Below are positions 47,977 through 57,325 of a stretch of DNA of 64,000 nt, piece by piece. The translations under genes and the position numbers were made by a program. The notes beneath the pieces were generated by a model. The model searched no databases. It was given only the letters and a program-made list of their open reading frames with translations, and was not told the origin of the DNA. Numbering within the stretch: the first letter of the stretch is position 1; each line of letters starts with the position of its first letter. This DNA comes from Polynucleobacter sp. MWH-UH19D (GTDB taxonomy: Bacteria; Pseudomonadota; Gammaproteobacteria; Burkholderiales; Burkholderiaceae), in contig NZ_CP099571.1 in assembly GCF_040409795.1 (NCBI RefSeq), positions 868,001 to 932,000 of the forward strand. The letters run 5' to 3'.

Positions 47977-49509
47977 ATGAAGGAAATCATTCAACAACTA
48001 GAGGCCAAGCGAGAGCTAGCACGCCTAGGTGGCGGGCAAAAGCGTATTCAAGCTCAGCACTCAAAAGGTAAGTTAACAGCCCGCGAGCGTATTGAGCTTT
48101 TGCTTGATGCTGGCACTTTTGAAGAATGGGATATGTTTGTTGAGCACCGTTGCCATGATTTTGGAATGGGCGATCAAACTGTGCCAGGCGATGGCGTGGT
48201 CACTGGTTATGGAATGATTAACGGTCGCCTCGTCTTTGTGTTTTCACAAGACTTCACGGTTTTGGGTGGTTCATTATCCGAAGCGCACGCAGAGAAAATT
48301 TGCAAAATCATGGATCAGGCGATGAAAGTTGGTGCGCCCGTGATTGGTTTGAACGATTCTGGTGGTGCCCGTATTCAAGAGGGTGTTGCTTCATTGGGTG
48401 GTTACGCGGAAATTTTTCAGCGTAACGTCACTGCCTCAGGCGTGATTCCTCAGATTTCCTTAATCATGGGGCCATCTGCAGGCGGTGCCGTGTATTCCCC
48501 TGCACTGACCGACTTTATTTTCATGGTCAAAGATAGTTCTTATATGTTCGTTACTGGACCAGAAGTAGTTAAAACAGTTACGCACGAAGATGTGACTGCT
48601 GAAGAATTAGGTGGCGCCGTAACCCATTCAACAGTGTCGGGTGTTTGTGATTTGGCTTTTGATAACGATGTAGATGCCATCATGATGCTACGTCGTTTCT
48701 TTAACTATCTGCCATTATCAAATCGCGAGAAGCCACCACTTATTAAAGGTGCTAATCGTACTGAAGAGCCAGATTTCTCCTTAGATACATTGGTGCCATC
48801 CAATCCAAATCAACCTTATGACATGAAGGAATTGATTGAGAAGATTGTTGATGATGGTGAGTTCTTTGAGTTACAACCAGACTACGCAAAAAATATTGTG
48901 ATTGGTTTTGCCCGTATGGAAGGGCGCTCAATTGGTATTGTGGCTAATCAGCCGCTGGTATTGGCGGGTTGTTTGGATATTAAAGCGTCAATTAAGGCTG
49001 CACGTTTTGTTCGTTTTTGTGATGCCTTTAACATCCCTGTGGTGACATTGGTAGACGTACCTGGATTTATGCCAGGAACAGCGCAAGAGTACGGCGGCAT
49101 TATTAAACATGGTGCGAAATTGCTCTATGCATATGCAGATTGCACCGTACCAAAAGTGACCTTGATTACTCGCAAGGCATACGGTGGCGCCTATGATGTG
49201 ATGGCATCCAAACACTTACGTGGTGATGTGAACTTTGCTTGGCCTTCCGCTGAGATTGCGGTAATGGGACCTAAAGGCGCCGTGGAAATCATTTTCCGCG
49301 AAGAAAAATCTGATCCAGAAAAGATTGCTGCCCGCGAAGCAGAATATAAGTCTAAGTTTGCAAACCCCTTTGTAGCTGGTCGTCGTGGATACATTGATGA
49401 CGTCATCCTTCCGCACGAAACTCGCAAACGTATCGCGCGTTCTTTGGCGATGCTTAAAGACAAAGATTTAAAAAATCCTGCGCGTAAACACGGCAACATT
49501 CCTCTGTAA
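47977..49509 (+). CDS. pccB: Propionyl-CoA carboxylase beta subunit (carboxyltransferase)
   Basis: PccB transfers the carboxyl group from biotin to propionyl-CoA. The 510-residue protein has two crotonase-like halves. The first shows [20 protein letters not shown] and [15 protein letters not shown], and the second [20 protein letters not shown] and [20 protein letters not shown]. An Asp at the acyl-CoA pocket is expected for propionyl specificity; I have not assigned it. AAGGAG precedes the ATG. It works with pccA, 14 bases downstream. Confidence 0.96.
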   Translation: MKEIIQQLEAKRELARLGGGQKRIQAQHSKGKLTARERIELLLDAGTFEEWDMFVEHRCHDFGMGDQTVPGDGVVTGYGMINGRLVFVFSQDFTVLGGSLSEAHAEKICKIMDQAMKVGAPVIGLNDSGGARIQEGVASLGGYAEIFQRNVTASGVIPQISLIMGPSAGGAVYSPALTDFIFMVKDSSYMFVTGPEVVKTVTHEDVTAEELGGAVTHSTVSGVCDLAFDNDVDAIMMLRRFFNYLPLSNREKPPLIKGANRTEEPDFSLDTLVPSNPNQPYDMKELIEKIVDDGEFFELQPDYAKNIVIGFARMEGRSIGIVANQPLVLAGCLDIKASIKAARFVRFCDAFNIPVVTLVDVPGFMPGTAQEYGGIIKHGAKLLYAYADCTVPKVTLITRKAYGGAYDVMASKHLRGDVNFAWPSAEIAVMGPKGAVEIIFREEKSDPEKIAAREAEYKSKFANPFVAGRRGYIDDVILPHETRKRIARSLAMLKDKDLKNPARKHGNIPL

Positions 49510-49523
49510 AGGCGCTGATAAAA

Positions 49524-51560
49524 ATGACTACGAAAATGTTTAAGAAAATTTTGATTGCTAACCGCGGTGAGATTGCTTGCCGTGTAATGAAAACCGCCAA
49601 AAAGATGGGCATTAAAACGGTTGCCGTGTACTCAGAGGCAGACAGAGAAGCCCGTCACGTTCAGCTCGCAGATGAAGCTGTCTGCATTGGACCAGCTCCA
49701 TCAAGAGAATCTTATTTAGTGATGGATCGGATTATTCAGGCCTGTAAAGATACAGGTGCAGAAGCAGTTCATCCGGGCTATGGTTTTCTTTCTGAAAACG
49801 AACAGTTTGCAAAGCGCTGTGAAGATGAAGGCATTGTCTTCATAGGTCCTAAGTACCAGTCTATCGCGGCGATGGGCGATAAGATCGCTTCCAAAAAGCT
49901 TGCTCAAGAAGCCAAGGTCAATACGATCCCTGGTTATAACGATGCCATCGACACCAATGAAGAAGCTGTGAAGATAGCAAAAGGCATTGGCTATCCCGTG
50001 ATGATTAAAGCATCCGCAGGTGGTGGTGGCAAGGGCTTGCGGGTTGCGTTTAATGATAAAGAGGCAGCTGAAGGCTTTGCGGCTTGTAAAACCGAGGCTA
50101 TGAATAGCTTTGGCGATGATCGTATCTTTATTGAGAAATTTGTAGAGGGTCCAAGACACATTGAGATCCAGATTTTGGGTGATTCCCATGGCAATGTGGT
50201 CTACCTCAATGAACGTGATTGCTCTATTCAGCGTCGTCACCAGAAAGTAATTGAGGAGGCACCATCTCCATTTATTGACCCCGCCACTCGTAAAGCAATG
50301 GGTGAGCAAGCTGTTGCGTTAGCGAAAGCGGTTAATTACCAATCTGCTGGAACAGTCGAATTTGTGGTTGGCAAAGACAAGTCTTTCTATTTCTTGGAAA
50401 TGAATACTCGTTTACAGGTAGAACATCCAGTAACAGAGAGTATTACCGGCCTTGATCTCGTTGAGCAGATGATTCGAGTTGCTGCTGGCGAGAAGTTGGC
50501 ATTTAAACAAGAGGACGTGAAGCTAGATGGCTGGTCAATGGAGTGCCGCATTAATGCGGATGATCCATTCCGCAACTTCCTGCCTTCCACTGGACGTCTT
50601 GTGAAATATCGTCCGCCAGAGTCTGTAAATGGTGTTCGTGTGGATACTGGTGTGTACGAAGGCGGCGAGATCCCAATGTATTACGACTCGATGATTGCCA
50701 AGTTAATTGTTCATGGCAAGGATCGTACTGAAGCCATTGAAAAGATGCGCTCAGCCTTAAATGATTTCGTTATTCGTGGAATTCATTCAAATATCCCTTT
50801 TCAAGCAGCCTTGTTACAACACCCACGTTTTGTGAATGGCGATTTCACAACGGGCTTTATTGCTGAAGAGTACCCAGAGGGCTTTAAGAAGGATTCAGTT
50901 CAGCCTGCTGATCCGAAGCGCTTAGCTGCTTTAGCGGCCTTCATGCGCTATCGATATCTTGAGCACATCAAGATGATTGATGGCCAGTTAGCTGGACATG
51001 AAATGGTCATAGCCAAGAAGTTTGTTGTTGTGACTGGCAAAAAGACTGGATCAATGAATGACCCATATGAAGTTCCTATTCGCGTGGAATTAAAAGATGG
51101 TGTTTATTCTGTTTATATTGAAGAAAAGGAAGGTGTCAGCCGTTACGACATCGTAAGCAATTGGCGTCCAGGACAAATTTGCCTCAATGCAACGATTAAC
51201 GGTACTCAGAAAATTACTGCTCAAGTAGAGCGTAAAGGGGTGAAGTTCTATCTGATTCTGGATGGCGCTCATTATGAGTGCATGGTTCTGAGTCCGCTTG
51301 GCGCAGAATTGCAACGTCGTATGCCGGTGAAGCTGCCTCCAGATACTTCAAAACTTGTGATGTCGCCTATGCCTGGCTTGCTAACTAAAGTCGCGGTTAA
51401 GGTTGGCGATGCAGTAACAGCTGGTCAGAAATTAGCCTCTATTGAAGCCATGAAGATGGAGAACACGATTTCAGCGATGCAAGATGGGGTTGTAGCTGAA
51501 ATCTGCGCTAAAGAAGGCGAGAGTTTGGCAGTTGACCAATTGATTATTCGTTTTGAATAA
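49524..51560 (+). CDS. pccA: Propionyl-CoA carboxylase alpha subunit (biotin carboxylase plus BCCP)
   Basis: PccA carboxylates its own biotin with bicarbonate and ATP. The 678-residue protein starts MFKKILIANRGEIACRVMKT (after MTTK). It has the biotin carboxylase domain with ASAGGGGKGLRVAF and CSIQRRHQKVIEEAPSP, then the NTRLQVEHPVTESITG segment. A linker domain follows, and a C-terminal biotinyl domain has the biotinylation site EAMKMEN near residue 644. An internal ATG at 49536 is an equally good start. Confidence 0.96.
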   Translation: MTTKMFKKILIANRGEIACRVMKTAKKMGIKTVAVYSEADREARHVQLADEAVCIGPAPSRESYLVMDRIIQACKDTGAEAVHPGYGFLSENEQFAKRCEDEGIVFIGPKYQSIAAMGDKIASKKLAQEAKVNTIPGYNDAIDTNEEAVKIAKGIGYPVMIKASAGGGGKGLRVAFNDKEAAEGFAACKTEAMNSFGDDRIFIEKFVEGPRHIEIQILGDSHGNVVYLNERDCSIQRRHQKVIEEAPSPFIDPATRKAMGEQAVALAKAVNYQSAGTVEFVVGKDKSFYFLEMNTRLQVEHPVTESITGLDLVEQMIRVAAGEKLAFKQEDVKLDGWSMECRINADDPFRNFLPSTGRLVKYRPPESVNGVRVDTGVYEGGEIPMYYDSMIAKLIVHGKDRTEAIEKMRSALNDFVIRGIHSNIPFQAALLQHPRFVNGDFTTGFIAEEYPEGFKKDSVQPADPKRLAALAAFMRYRYLEHIKMIDGQLAGHEMVIAKKFVVVTGKKTGSMNDPYEVPIRVELKDGVYSVYIEEKEGVSRYDIVSNWRPGQICLNATINGTQKITAQVERKGVKFYLILDGAHYECMVLSPLGAELQRRMPVKLPPDTSKLVMSPMPGLLTKVAVKVGDAVTAGQKLASIEAMKMENTISAMQDGVVAEICAKEGESLAVDQLIIRFE

Positions 51561-51575
51561 AAGGAGGATAATCAA

Positions 51576-52043
51576 ATGACAGCGAAGCCCTTCAAGATCC
51601 TTGGTATTCAGCAAATTGCAATTGGTGGCGAAAACAAGGATCGCCTCAAGAAACTTTGGGTCGATTTATTCGGCTTTGAATACAAAAGTACTTTTGTATC
51701 TGAGCGTGAAAACGTCGATGAAGATATCTGCGCAATCGGCTCCGGTGCTCATGAGATAGAAGTTGATCTGATGCAGCCGTTTGATATCAACAAGAAGCCC
51801 GCCGTGCACCAGACCCCACTTAACCATATTGGCCTGTGGGTTGATGACTTGCCAAAGGCAGTAGAGTGGCTTTCTGCAAATGGCCTTCGCTTTGCTCCTG
51901 GCGGTATTCGAAAGGGCGCAGCGGGTTATGACATTACCTTCGTTCATCCTAAAGGTAATGATGAATTTCCGATTGGCGGTGAAGGGGTGTTGATTGAACT
52001 GGTTCAGGCGCCTCCCGAAGTTATTGCAGGATTGCGTTCATAA
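51576..52043 (+). CDS. VOC-family protein, probable methylmalonyl-CoA epimerase
   Basis: A 155-residue vicinal-oxygen-chelate protein with two beta-alpha-beta-beta-beta units. Its place at the end of the propionate operon suggests it converts (S)- to (R)-methylmalonyl-CoA. It aligns by eye with known epimerases in overall order: a first strand near [29 protein letters not shown] and [12 protein letters not shown]. Two metal ligands appear as expected (His in LNHIG and Glu in LIELV). However, the usual first His is Gln here, and the region of the usual ligand Gln reads EIEVDLMQP. It may therefore be a variant or a different VOC enzyme. AGGAGG precedes the ATG. Confidence 0.75.
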   Translation: MTAKPFKILGIQQIAIGGENKDRLKKLWVDLFGFEYKSTFVSERENVDEDICAIGSGAHEIEVDLMQPFDINKKPAVHQTPLNHIGLWVDDLPKAVEWLSANGLRFAPGGIRKGAAGYDITFVHPKGNDEFPIGGEGVLIELVQAPPEVIAGLRS

Positions 52044-52076
52044 TCAGGGTTTTGATCAACCCAAAAAGAGTTCAAT

Positions 52077-52808
52077 TTGAAACGCATCTTGGCCATCGAC
52101 ACCTCATCGGCTTGGTGTTCGGTGGCTTTATCTTTAGGTGAGGTAGAGCCTGCATTTAGACATCAGCCAGTCGCGGCTGGTGCTAGTCAGCTACTTTTGC
52201 CATGGATTGAAGAGATACTCCATGTTTCAAATCTTGCTATGACCGATTTAGATGCTATTGCGATTGGTATTGGACCGGGTGCATTTACTGGGGTGCGCCT
52301 AGGAGTTGCTGCTGCTCAGGGTTTTGCGATTGCTGCCAATCTCCCAGTTATTCCCGTAGTGAGCTTGGATGCTATTGCAATGCAATTAATAGCAACTCCA
52401 CGCTTTCAAGAAGTACAGCCTTCTCATTTTGTAGTAGCTATTGATGCGCGGATGGATGAAGTTTATTGGGCTAAATATCAATATGCATCATCAGATAATG
52501 AGCCCCAGAGACTTGGCGAAATCCATTTGAGTAGTCCTGAAGCGATTGACTTGGAGGGTGCACAGTATTTAGCTGGTAGCGCAATTCATGCCTATGGCAA
52601 TCGATTATTTGCCCATCACCATCTCCCTGTCGAACGGCTTGATGCGGATATTGGTGTCTCTGCTTTAGGTATTTTGAGCTGTGCAGTCTCTTCTATATCT
52701 AAGGGTGAACATATCTCTGTACAAGAGCTTCAGCCGCTCTATGTACGCAATAAGGTTGCCTTAACTACTCAAGAGCGCGATCTCATGTTTAATCAGAATA
52801 GTCAGTAA
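52077..52808 (+). CDS. tsaB: tRNA threonylcarbamoyladenosine biosynthesis protein TsaB
   Basis: TsaB is a partner of TsaD and TsaE in making t6A37 of ANN-reading tRNAs. The 243-residue ASKHA-fold protein starts with TTG at 52077, MKRILAIDTSSAWCSVALSL, behind AAGAG. It shows the GPGAFTGVRLGVAAAQGFAI motif and the end LQPLYVRNKVA. TTG is the only start that keeps the conserved ILAIDTS strand. The stop overlaps the rimI ATG (TAATG). Confidence 0.93.
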   Translation: MKRILAIDTSSAWCSVALSLGEVEPAFRHQPVAAGASQLLLPWIEEILHVSNLAMTDLDAIAIGIGPGAFTGVRLGVAAAQGFAIAANLPVIPVVSLDAIAMQLIATPRFQEVQPSHFVVAIDARMDEVYWAKYQYASSDNEPQRLGEIHLSSPEAIDLEGAQYLAGSAIHAYGNRLFAHHHLPVERLDADIGVSALGILSCAVSSISKGEHISVQELQPLYVRNKVALTTQERDLMFNQNSQ

Positions 52809-53335
52809 TGAGAAGTCTAAATGAGGTAACTGAGCTTTGTTTCATGTCTATGCAGCTGGCAGATCTTGATGCTGTATTGGCTATTGAGTCTGAATCTCAT
52901 ATACATCCATGGACTAGAGGAAATTTCTCTGATTCTCTGGCTGCGGCACATTGGGCTTACTGCATTCGACCAAACTTGGATCAAGGCAAAGAGACTCCCG
53001 GTACATTTTTAGATTCTCATGCATTGTGGGCTTACTGCATTCTCTACCCCGCAGTGGACGAACTTCATCTTCTCAATATCACCGTCGCGCCAAAATTGCG
53101 CAAGTTAGGATTGGGTGCGCGCATCATGGAGGCAATTGAGGGTGTCGCGGCTCAGCAAAAAATGCCCAGAATTATTTTGGAAGTTCGGGCTACGAATGAG
53201 CCAGCTTATGCCTTATATAAAAAATTAGGCTACGAGCAAATAGGCACACGAAAAGGCTATTATCCAGCCAACCCCGAGACAGGTACTCGTGAAGATGCAA
53301 TAGTGATGGCGAAATCCATTAAGCTAGAGTCATGA
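52808..53335 (+). CDS. rimI: Ribosomal-protein-alanine N-acetyltransferase RimI
   Basis: A GNAT acetyltransferase that acetylates the N-terminus of S18. The 175-residue protein is longer than typical RimI (about 150). The core HLLNITVAPKLRKLGLGARI holds the acetyl-CoA pyrophosphate loop, and IILEVRATNEPAYALYKKLG and YPANPETGTREDAIVM follow. Residues about 48-79 contain WAYCI twice, encoded by a 16-base direct repeat 75 bases apart, which suggests an in-frame internal duplication. It is coupled to tsaB by a one-base overlap and to the next gene by 4 bases. Confidence 0.93.
   Translation: MRSLNEVTELCFMSMQLADLDAVLAIESESHIHPWTRGNFSDSLAAAHWAYCIRPNLDQGKETPGTFLDSHALWAYCILYPAVDELHLLNITVAPKLRKLGLGARIMEAIEGVAAQQKMPRIILEVRATNEPAYALYKKLGYEQIGTRKGYYPANPETGTREDAIVMAKSIKLES
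52952..53042 (+). repeat. Short direct repeat inside rimI
   Basis: TGGGCTTACTGCATTC occurs at 52952-52967 and 53027-53042, 75 bases (25 codons) apart and in the same frame. GATTCTC also precedes both copies (52931 and 53012). The repeat encodes WAYCI twice in the protein. Confidence 0.85.
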
Positions 53336-53859
53336 GCAATTTGCACGCAAGCTATCTTAAAGAGATGGGCATCACTGAGTGGGTGACGCGAGACCCTGTT
53401 TCGAATGAAGCGCGAACTACTACGCCTGAATCAACCCAGCAAAACTCAGAGTCGCAGCCTGAGGAATTTTCTCCGCGTGCTTATTGGTGGTTCTTTGGAT
53501 CAAAGCCTCAGGGTCAGGCGCAATTATTGTTTCAAAATCTGATTCGAGTTTTAGGCCTGTCTTCTCGCGAGTGGTCTTGGAAAATTCCAGGAGAAGACTT
53601 ATCTAAGCTTCGATTGCCGGAGGATGGTACCCCGGTAGTAGCACTTGCTTTTGGTTCCTCTGCAGTCCAGAAAGTGACGGGAGAACGTGATCCCCTGTCT
53701 CAGTTGCGTGAAACGATTTTGGCCTTGAATACTGGAAATGATGATGAGATTCCGGTCATAGCCACTCAGGATTTAGCCCAAGTTGTTGGTAAGCCTAAAG
53801 AGAAAGCTTTGCTGTGGCAAGATTTGTTGTTGGCTAAATCTGTTTTGCAAAACGGTTAA
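53332..53859 (+). CDS. Probable DNA polymerase III psi (HolD-like) subunit
   Basis: A 175-residue protein that follows rimI with a 4-base overlap. Near the N-terminus it reads YLKEMGITEWVTRDP, which closely resembles the psi-subunit segment of E. coli HolD as I remember it (QLGITQWSLRRP). Its C-terminus with KEKALLWQDLLLAKSVL matches the HolD end in pattern (ALWQQI). In E. coli holD lies next to rimI. Psi links the clamp loader to SSB via chi. Residues about 22-50 are polar and disordered-looking, then AYWWFFGSKPQGQAQLLFQN begins a compact domain. The fold of psi is uracil-DNA-glycosylase-like, so an inactive UDG relative is the main alternative. Confidence 0.6.
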   Translation: MSNLHASYLKEMGITEWVTRDPVSNEARTTTPESTQQNSESQPEEFSPRAYWWFFGSKPQGQAQLLFQNLIRVLGLSSREWSWKIPGEDLSKLRLPEDGTPVVALAFGSSAVQKVTGERDPLSQLRETILALNTGNDDEIPVIATQDLAQVVGKPKEKALLWQDLLLAKSVLQNG

Positions 53860-53872
53860 GACTCAATTTCAG

Positions 53873-55192
53873 CTAGTGCTTATGCTCGCCAATTAAATGC
53901 ATCGAGTCATATTCTGCTTGATTGCGCTCATGACGTTTGATGACTAGCCACATGATTCCACTCACGGCAAGACCGAAACCAATAATGACAGCTTGCACTG
54001 GTATGTCCAGCCAGATCAATAAAGAGTACATAGCCAGCATTGCTAGTACAGAAATATTTTCATTGAAGTTTTGCACGGCGATGGAGTGACCTGCCGACAT
54101 CAAAACGTGGCCGCGATGCTGTAATAGAGCATTCATCGGAACAACAAAGTAACCTGCAAGCCATCCAACCAGAATCAGCAATGCGTAGGCGGGCAACAAG
54201 TTTAGTGTGATCTGTAATTTACCAATAGTGAATAGGGTGGTGTTTGGTAATAAGTCAGAGTTGTAGATTGCCATGACACAAACAACTAAACCCATCACAA
54301 TGCCATAAGGCAATACATTCAGTGAATTGCGGAGCGGTACTCGCCAAGCGGCCCATACAGCGCCGCCCGCAACACCGACAGCAGAGATTGCCTGCAAAAT
54401 TGCACCTTGCGAGAGATTCATATGCAGGGCAACTTGAGCCCATTTAATAACAATGAACTGAAGCGTTGCACCAGCACCCCAAAATAGGGTTGTTACAGCA
54501 AGTGAAATTTGTCCAAGTCGATCATTCCAAAGCGTTTTAAAGCAGATGGAAAAATCTTTGATCAGATCTATTGGGTTTGTTTTTTGGGAGACATAGCGGG
54601 CCCCAGTATCTGGAATTTTCAGGTTAATCAATGCCGCAATGACATAAATCATCATGATGATGAGGATGGCCGATTCAGCAGGGGTGTCGATACCTGTTTC
54701 CATACTTGGCATATCTAAGGCAAGTAAGCTTTGCGAAACCGTGCTGCTGATCAAGATGCCACCTAATACGGTGCCTAAAATAATTGATCCAACAGTTAAT
54801 CCCTCTATCCAGCCGTTTGCTGCAACCAATTTTTCTGGCGGCAGGAGCTCAGTCAGAATTCCATATTTGGCAGGAGAGTAGGCGGCGGCTCCTAGGCCAA
54901 CTACTGCGTAAGAGAGCAGTGGGTGTCCGCCAAAAAGCATGGCAACGCAACCAACAAATTTGATCGTATTGGTTATGAACATCACATTGCCCTTTGGGCG
55001 GGAGTCTGCAAAGGCGCCAACAAAGGCTGCAAGCAAGACGTAAGACAAGACGAAGAATAATTTAAGTAAAGGAGTCATCCAGGCCGGAGCACTAAGCTGG
55101 GCCAGAAGGGCAATTGCTGCAATGAGCAGGGCGTTATCAGCTAGCGACGAAAAAAATTGCGCCGCCATAATGATGTAAAAACTACGGTTCAT
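53873..55192 (-). CDS. lplT: Lysophospholipid transporter LplT
   Basis: LplT is an MFS protein that flips lysophospholipids inward for reacylation. The 439-residue protein starts MNRSFYIIMAAQFFSSLADN, the LplT-typical N-terminus. It has GAFADSRPKGNVMFITNTIK in place of the MFS motif A loop and GAAAYSPAKYGILTELLPPE. About 12 membrane segments are visible. The Aas acyltransferase partner is not in the window. It is convergent with the HolD-like gene (13-base gap) and divergent from alr. Confidence 0.92.
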   Translation of the reverse strand: MNRSFYIIMAAQFFSSLADNALLIAAIALLAQLSAPAWMTPLLKLFFVLSYVLLAAFVGAFADSRPKGNVMFITNTIKFVGCVAMLFGGHPLLSYAVVGLGAAAYSPAKYGILTELLPPEKLVAANGWIEGLTVGSIILGTVLGGILISSTVSQSLLALDMPSMETGIDTPAESAILIIMMIYVIAALINLKIPDTGARYVSQKTNPIDLIKDFSICFKTLWNDRLGQISLAVTTLFWGAGATLQFIVIKWAQVALHMNLSQGAILQAISAVGVAGGAVWAAWRVPLRNSLNVLPYGIVMGLVVCVMAIYNSDLLPNTTLFTIGKLQITLNLLPAYALLILVGWLAGYFVVPMNALLQHRGHVLMSAGHSIAVQNFNENISVLAMLAMYSLLIWLDIPVQAVIIGFGLAVSGIMWLVIKRHERNQAEYDSMHLIGEHKH

Positions 55193-55241
55193 TCGTACAA
55201 TCTAGTCATTAATACAATTAAAACATGAAAGGAGGGTGGAT

Positions 55242-56366
55242 ATGGGCTCATCAGCTAATGGCTTGATTAATAGACCAATTTTGGCATCAATTGACACCCA
55301 GGCCTTTGCGCATAATTTAAGCCGTGTCCGCCAGCTAGCTCCAGAGTCTAAGATTTGGGCGGTGATTAAGGCTCGTGCCTATGGTCACTCTTTTGAGGCG
55401 GTACTCAATGGGCTTGGGGCGACGGATGGCTTTGCGCTTTTAGATATTCAAGATGCTGTGTGGCTCAGGGAACGTGGCTGGCAAGGCCGCATTTTGCTAC
55501 TAGAGGGTCTTTTTCATGAGAATGAATTAGATCTTGCTCAAGAGCTACATTGTGATTTAGTGGCTCACTGCGATGCGCAGGTAGATTGGTTGGAGCGTTA
55601 TGCCGATAAAGTCCATAAGCCTATTAATGTCTTTTTGAAGATGAATACTGGTATGAATCGCCTGGGATTTAAACCAGAAAATTACAGAACGGTATTTCAT
55701 CGACTGCATGCCGCTGGTTATCGCATGCATCACATGACGCATTTCGCCAACGCTGATCAAGTCAATCAAGACCCGACTGTGGGTAGTCAGCTGGAAATAT
55801 TTAATCAAACCACGCAAGGTCTAGAGGGTTCAACCTCCTTAGCAAATTCGGCTGCAATTCTTTGGCATCGGAATGCGCTCGGGGACTGGGTCCGCCCTGG
55901 GATTATGTTGTATGGTGCATCCCCAACCGGTTTGTATACAGATATTGAGCATGCTCACTTAAAGCCTGTTATGCAACTTCGTAGTGAGATTATTGATATT
56001 CAAGATCTTCGGGCTGGAGATCGAGTTGGTTATGGTGGACGATTTACTGCACCTGAGGATATGCGTATAGGAATTATTGCCTGTGGCTATGCCGATGGTT
56101 ATCCGCGCCATGCAAAAGATGGAACGCCAGTTTGGGTTAGTAGTTCAGCTCAGTCTAGCGACGGCGTGAGTTGCCCACTTGTTGGACGCGTCTCTATGGA
56201 TATGTTAACGATTGATCTGCGCAATGCTCCCAATGCCAAGATTGGAAGTGTTGTTGAATTATGGGGCAGTAAAGTGCCCGTAGATGAAGTGGCAAGAATG
56301 AGTGACACAATCGGTTACGAGCTGCTATGCGCTGTAGCCCCGAGGGTGCCGGTAGCAATTATCTAA
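55242..56366 (+). CDS. alr: Alanine racemase
   Basis: Alr makes D-alanine for peptidoglycan using PLP. The ATG at 55242 is chosen because AGGAGG (55230-55235) is 6 bases before it; a GTG at 55236 directly abuts that site. The protein of 374 residues has the PLP-lysine motif KIWAVIKARAYGHSFEAVL; family enzymes usually read KANAYGHG, so KARAYGHS is a slight variant. The C-terminal catalytic Tyr region is GDRVGYGGRF, and VGRVSMDMLTIDLR closes the site. It is divergent from lplT, the usual neighbour in Burkholderiales. Confidence 0.95.
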   Translation: MGSSANGLINRPILASIDTQAFAHNLSRVRQLAPESKIWAVIKARAYGHSFEAVLNGLGATDGFALLDIQDAVWLRERGWQGRILLLEGLFHENELDLAQELHCDLVAHCDAQVDWLERYADKVHKPINVFLKMNTGMNRLGFKPENYRTVFHRLHAAGYRMHHMTHFANADQVNQDPTVGSQLEIFNQTTQGLEGSTSLANSAAILWHRNALGDWVRPGIMLYGASPTGLYTDIEHAHLKPVMQLRSEIIDIQDLRAGDRVGYGGRFTAPEDMRIGIIACGYADGYPRHAKDGTPVWVSSSAQSSDGVSCPLVGRVSMDMLTIDLRNAPNAKIGSVVELWGSKVPVDEVARMSDTIGYELLCAVAPRVPVAII

Positions 56367-56410
56367 GTAAATAAACTGCCTGCGTTAACAATTCACACTG
56401 CAAGCAGCAT

Positions 56411-57325
56411 TTATTTATTCCAGATCTGCCACCAGCGGCGTTCTTTTTGAGCTCGTTGACCTGTTTCCAGCATTTGACTGTCTGGGAAGTTCAATTTGAA
56501 TACTCGCAATGAGTCGTTACTTAACTGGGTTAAGCCCAATTTTTCATAGGACTTAATCAATATATAAAGGGCTTCCTCCACTGCGGGAGCGCGATCGTAA
56601 TCTTTAATCACTAACTGAGCTCTATTTGCAGCTGCTAGATAAGCCCCTCGTTGATAGTAAAAGCGAGCCACAATCACATCTGCTTCGGCAAGTGAGTTCA
56701 CGATGTAACGCATGCGATCTAAAGAGTCGGGAGCATATTTACTATTGGGGAATCGTTCGACCACGGTTTTAAAAGATTCAAAAGCTTCTTTTGCAGCCTT
56801 AGGGTCACGCTCGCTTAAATCTTGTCCAGTAAATTTCCCCAACCAGCCTAAGTCATCATTAAAAGTAATTAAGCCTTTAAGGTAATAGGCATAGTCAAGG
56901 GTTGGACTGCCTTGGTGTAATTTGATAAAGCGATCAATCGCAACCAAAGCCTGGGTTTGCTCTTGAGCTTTCCAATAGCAGTAGGCTGCGTTAATTTGTG
57001 CTTGTTGAGAATAGGGCCCAAACGGAAAGCGTGCTTCGAGTTTGTCAAAGTATTTGCCGCATTTAGCAAAGTCGCCATCATTGAGCTTATCTGTTGCTTC
57101 TGAATACAGCTTGGACTCTGACCAGATATCTGTATCGTCCTTTTGGCCATCACTACCAGCACAACCTCCGAGAATGAATGGACTGCAAACAATTAAAATA
57201 AGCAGTGCAATAGAACTGAGATTGATTCGAGCGCTTACTATTTGCGATGAAAAGGATCCAGCAAGCCTTAAACTGGCGTCTGATATTGCTCCGGACATAA
57301 CTGAAAGGCTCTTTAAGCGTGGCAT
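56411..57325 (-). CDS. bamD: Outer-membrane assembly lipoprotein BamD
   Basis: BamD is the essential TPR lipoprotein of the beta-barrel assembly complex. The 304-residue protein has a lipobox ILGGC and then SKLYSEATDKLNDGDFAKCG, FPFGPYSQQAQINAAYCYWK and ALYILIKSYEKLGL, typical BamD repeats. The Cys is at about residue 55, which is long for a lipoprotein signal; an ATG at 57298 would bring it to about 46. The 57325 start is kept because AGGAG lies 9 bases before it. That start overlaps the divergent rluD start by 7 bases. Confidence 0.93.
   Translation of the reverse strand: MPRLKSLSVMSGAISDASLRLAGSFSSQIVSARINLSSIALLILIVCSPFILGGCAGSDGQKDDTDIWSESKLYSEATDKLNDGDFAKCGKYFDKLEARFPFGPYSQQAQINAAYCYWKAQEQTQALVAIDRFIKLHQGSPTLDYAYYLKGLITFNDDLGWLGKFTGQDLSERDPKAAKEAFESFKTVVERFPNSKYAPDSLDRMRYIVNSLAEADVIVARFYYQRGAYLAAANRAQLVIKDYDRAPAVEEALYILIKSYEKLGLTQLSNDSLRVFKLNFPDSQMLETGQRAQKERRWWQIWNK

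Noticed and set aside
49716..50309. A 197-codon open frame antisense to pccA.
   Set aside because: It is a shadow of the biotin carboxylase domain; composition is cysteine- and phenylalanine-heavy and no motif is seen.
56368..56417. A possible hairpin between alr and bamD with TAAATAAA and TTTATTTA arms.
   Set aside because: The stem is interrupted, the loop is long and it overlaps the bamD stop; too weak to call a terminator.
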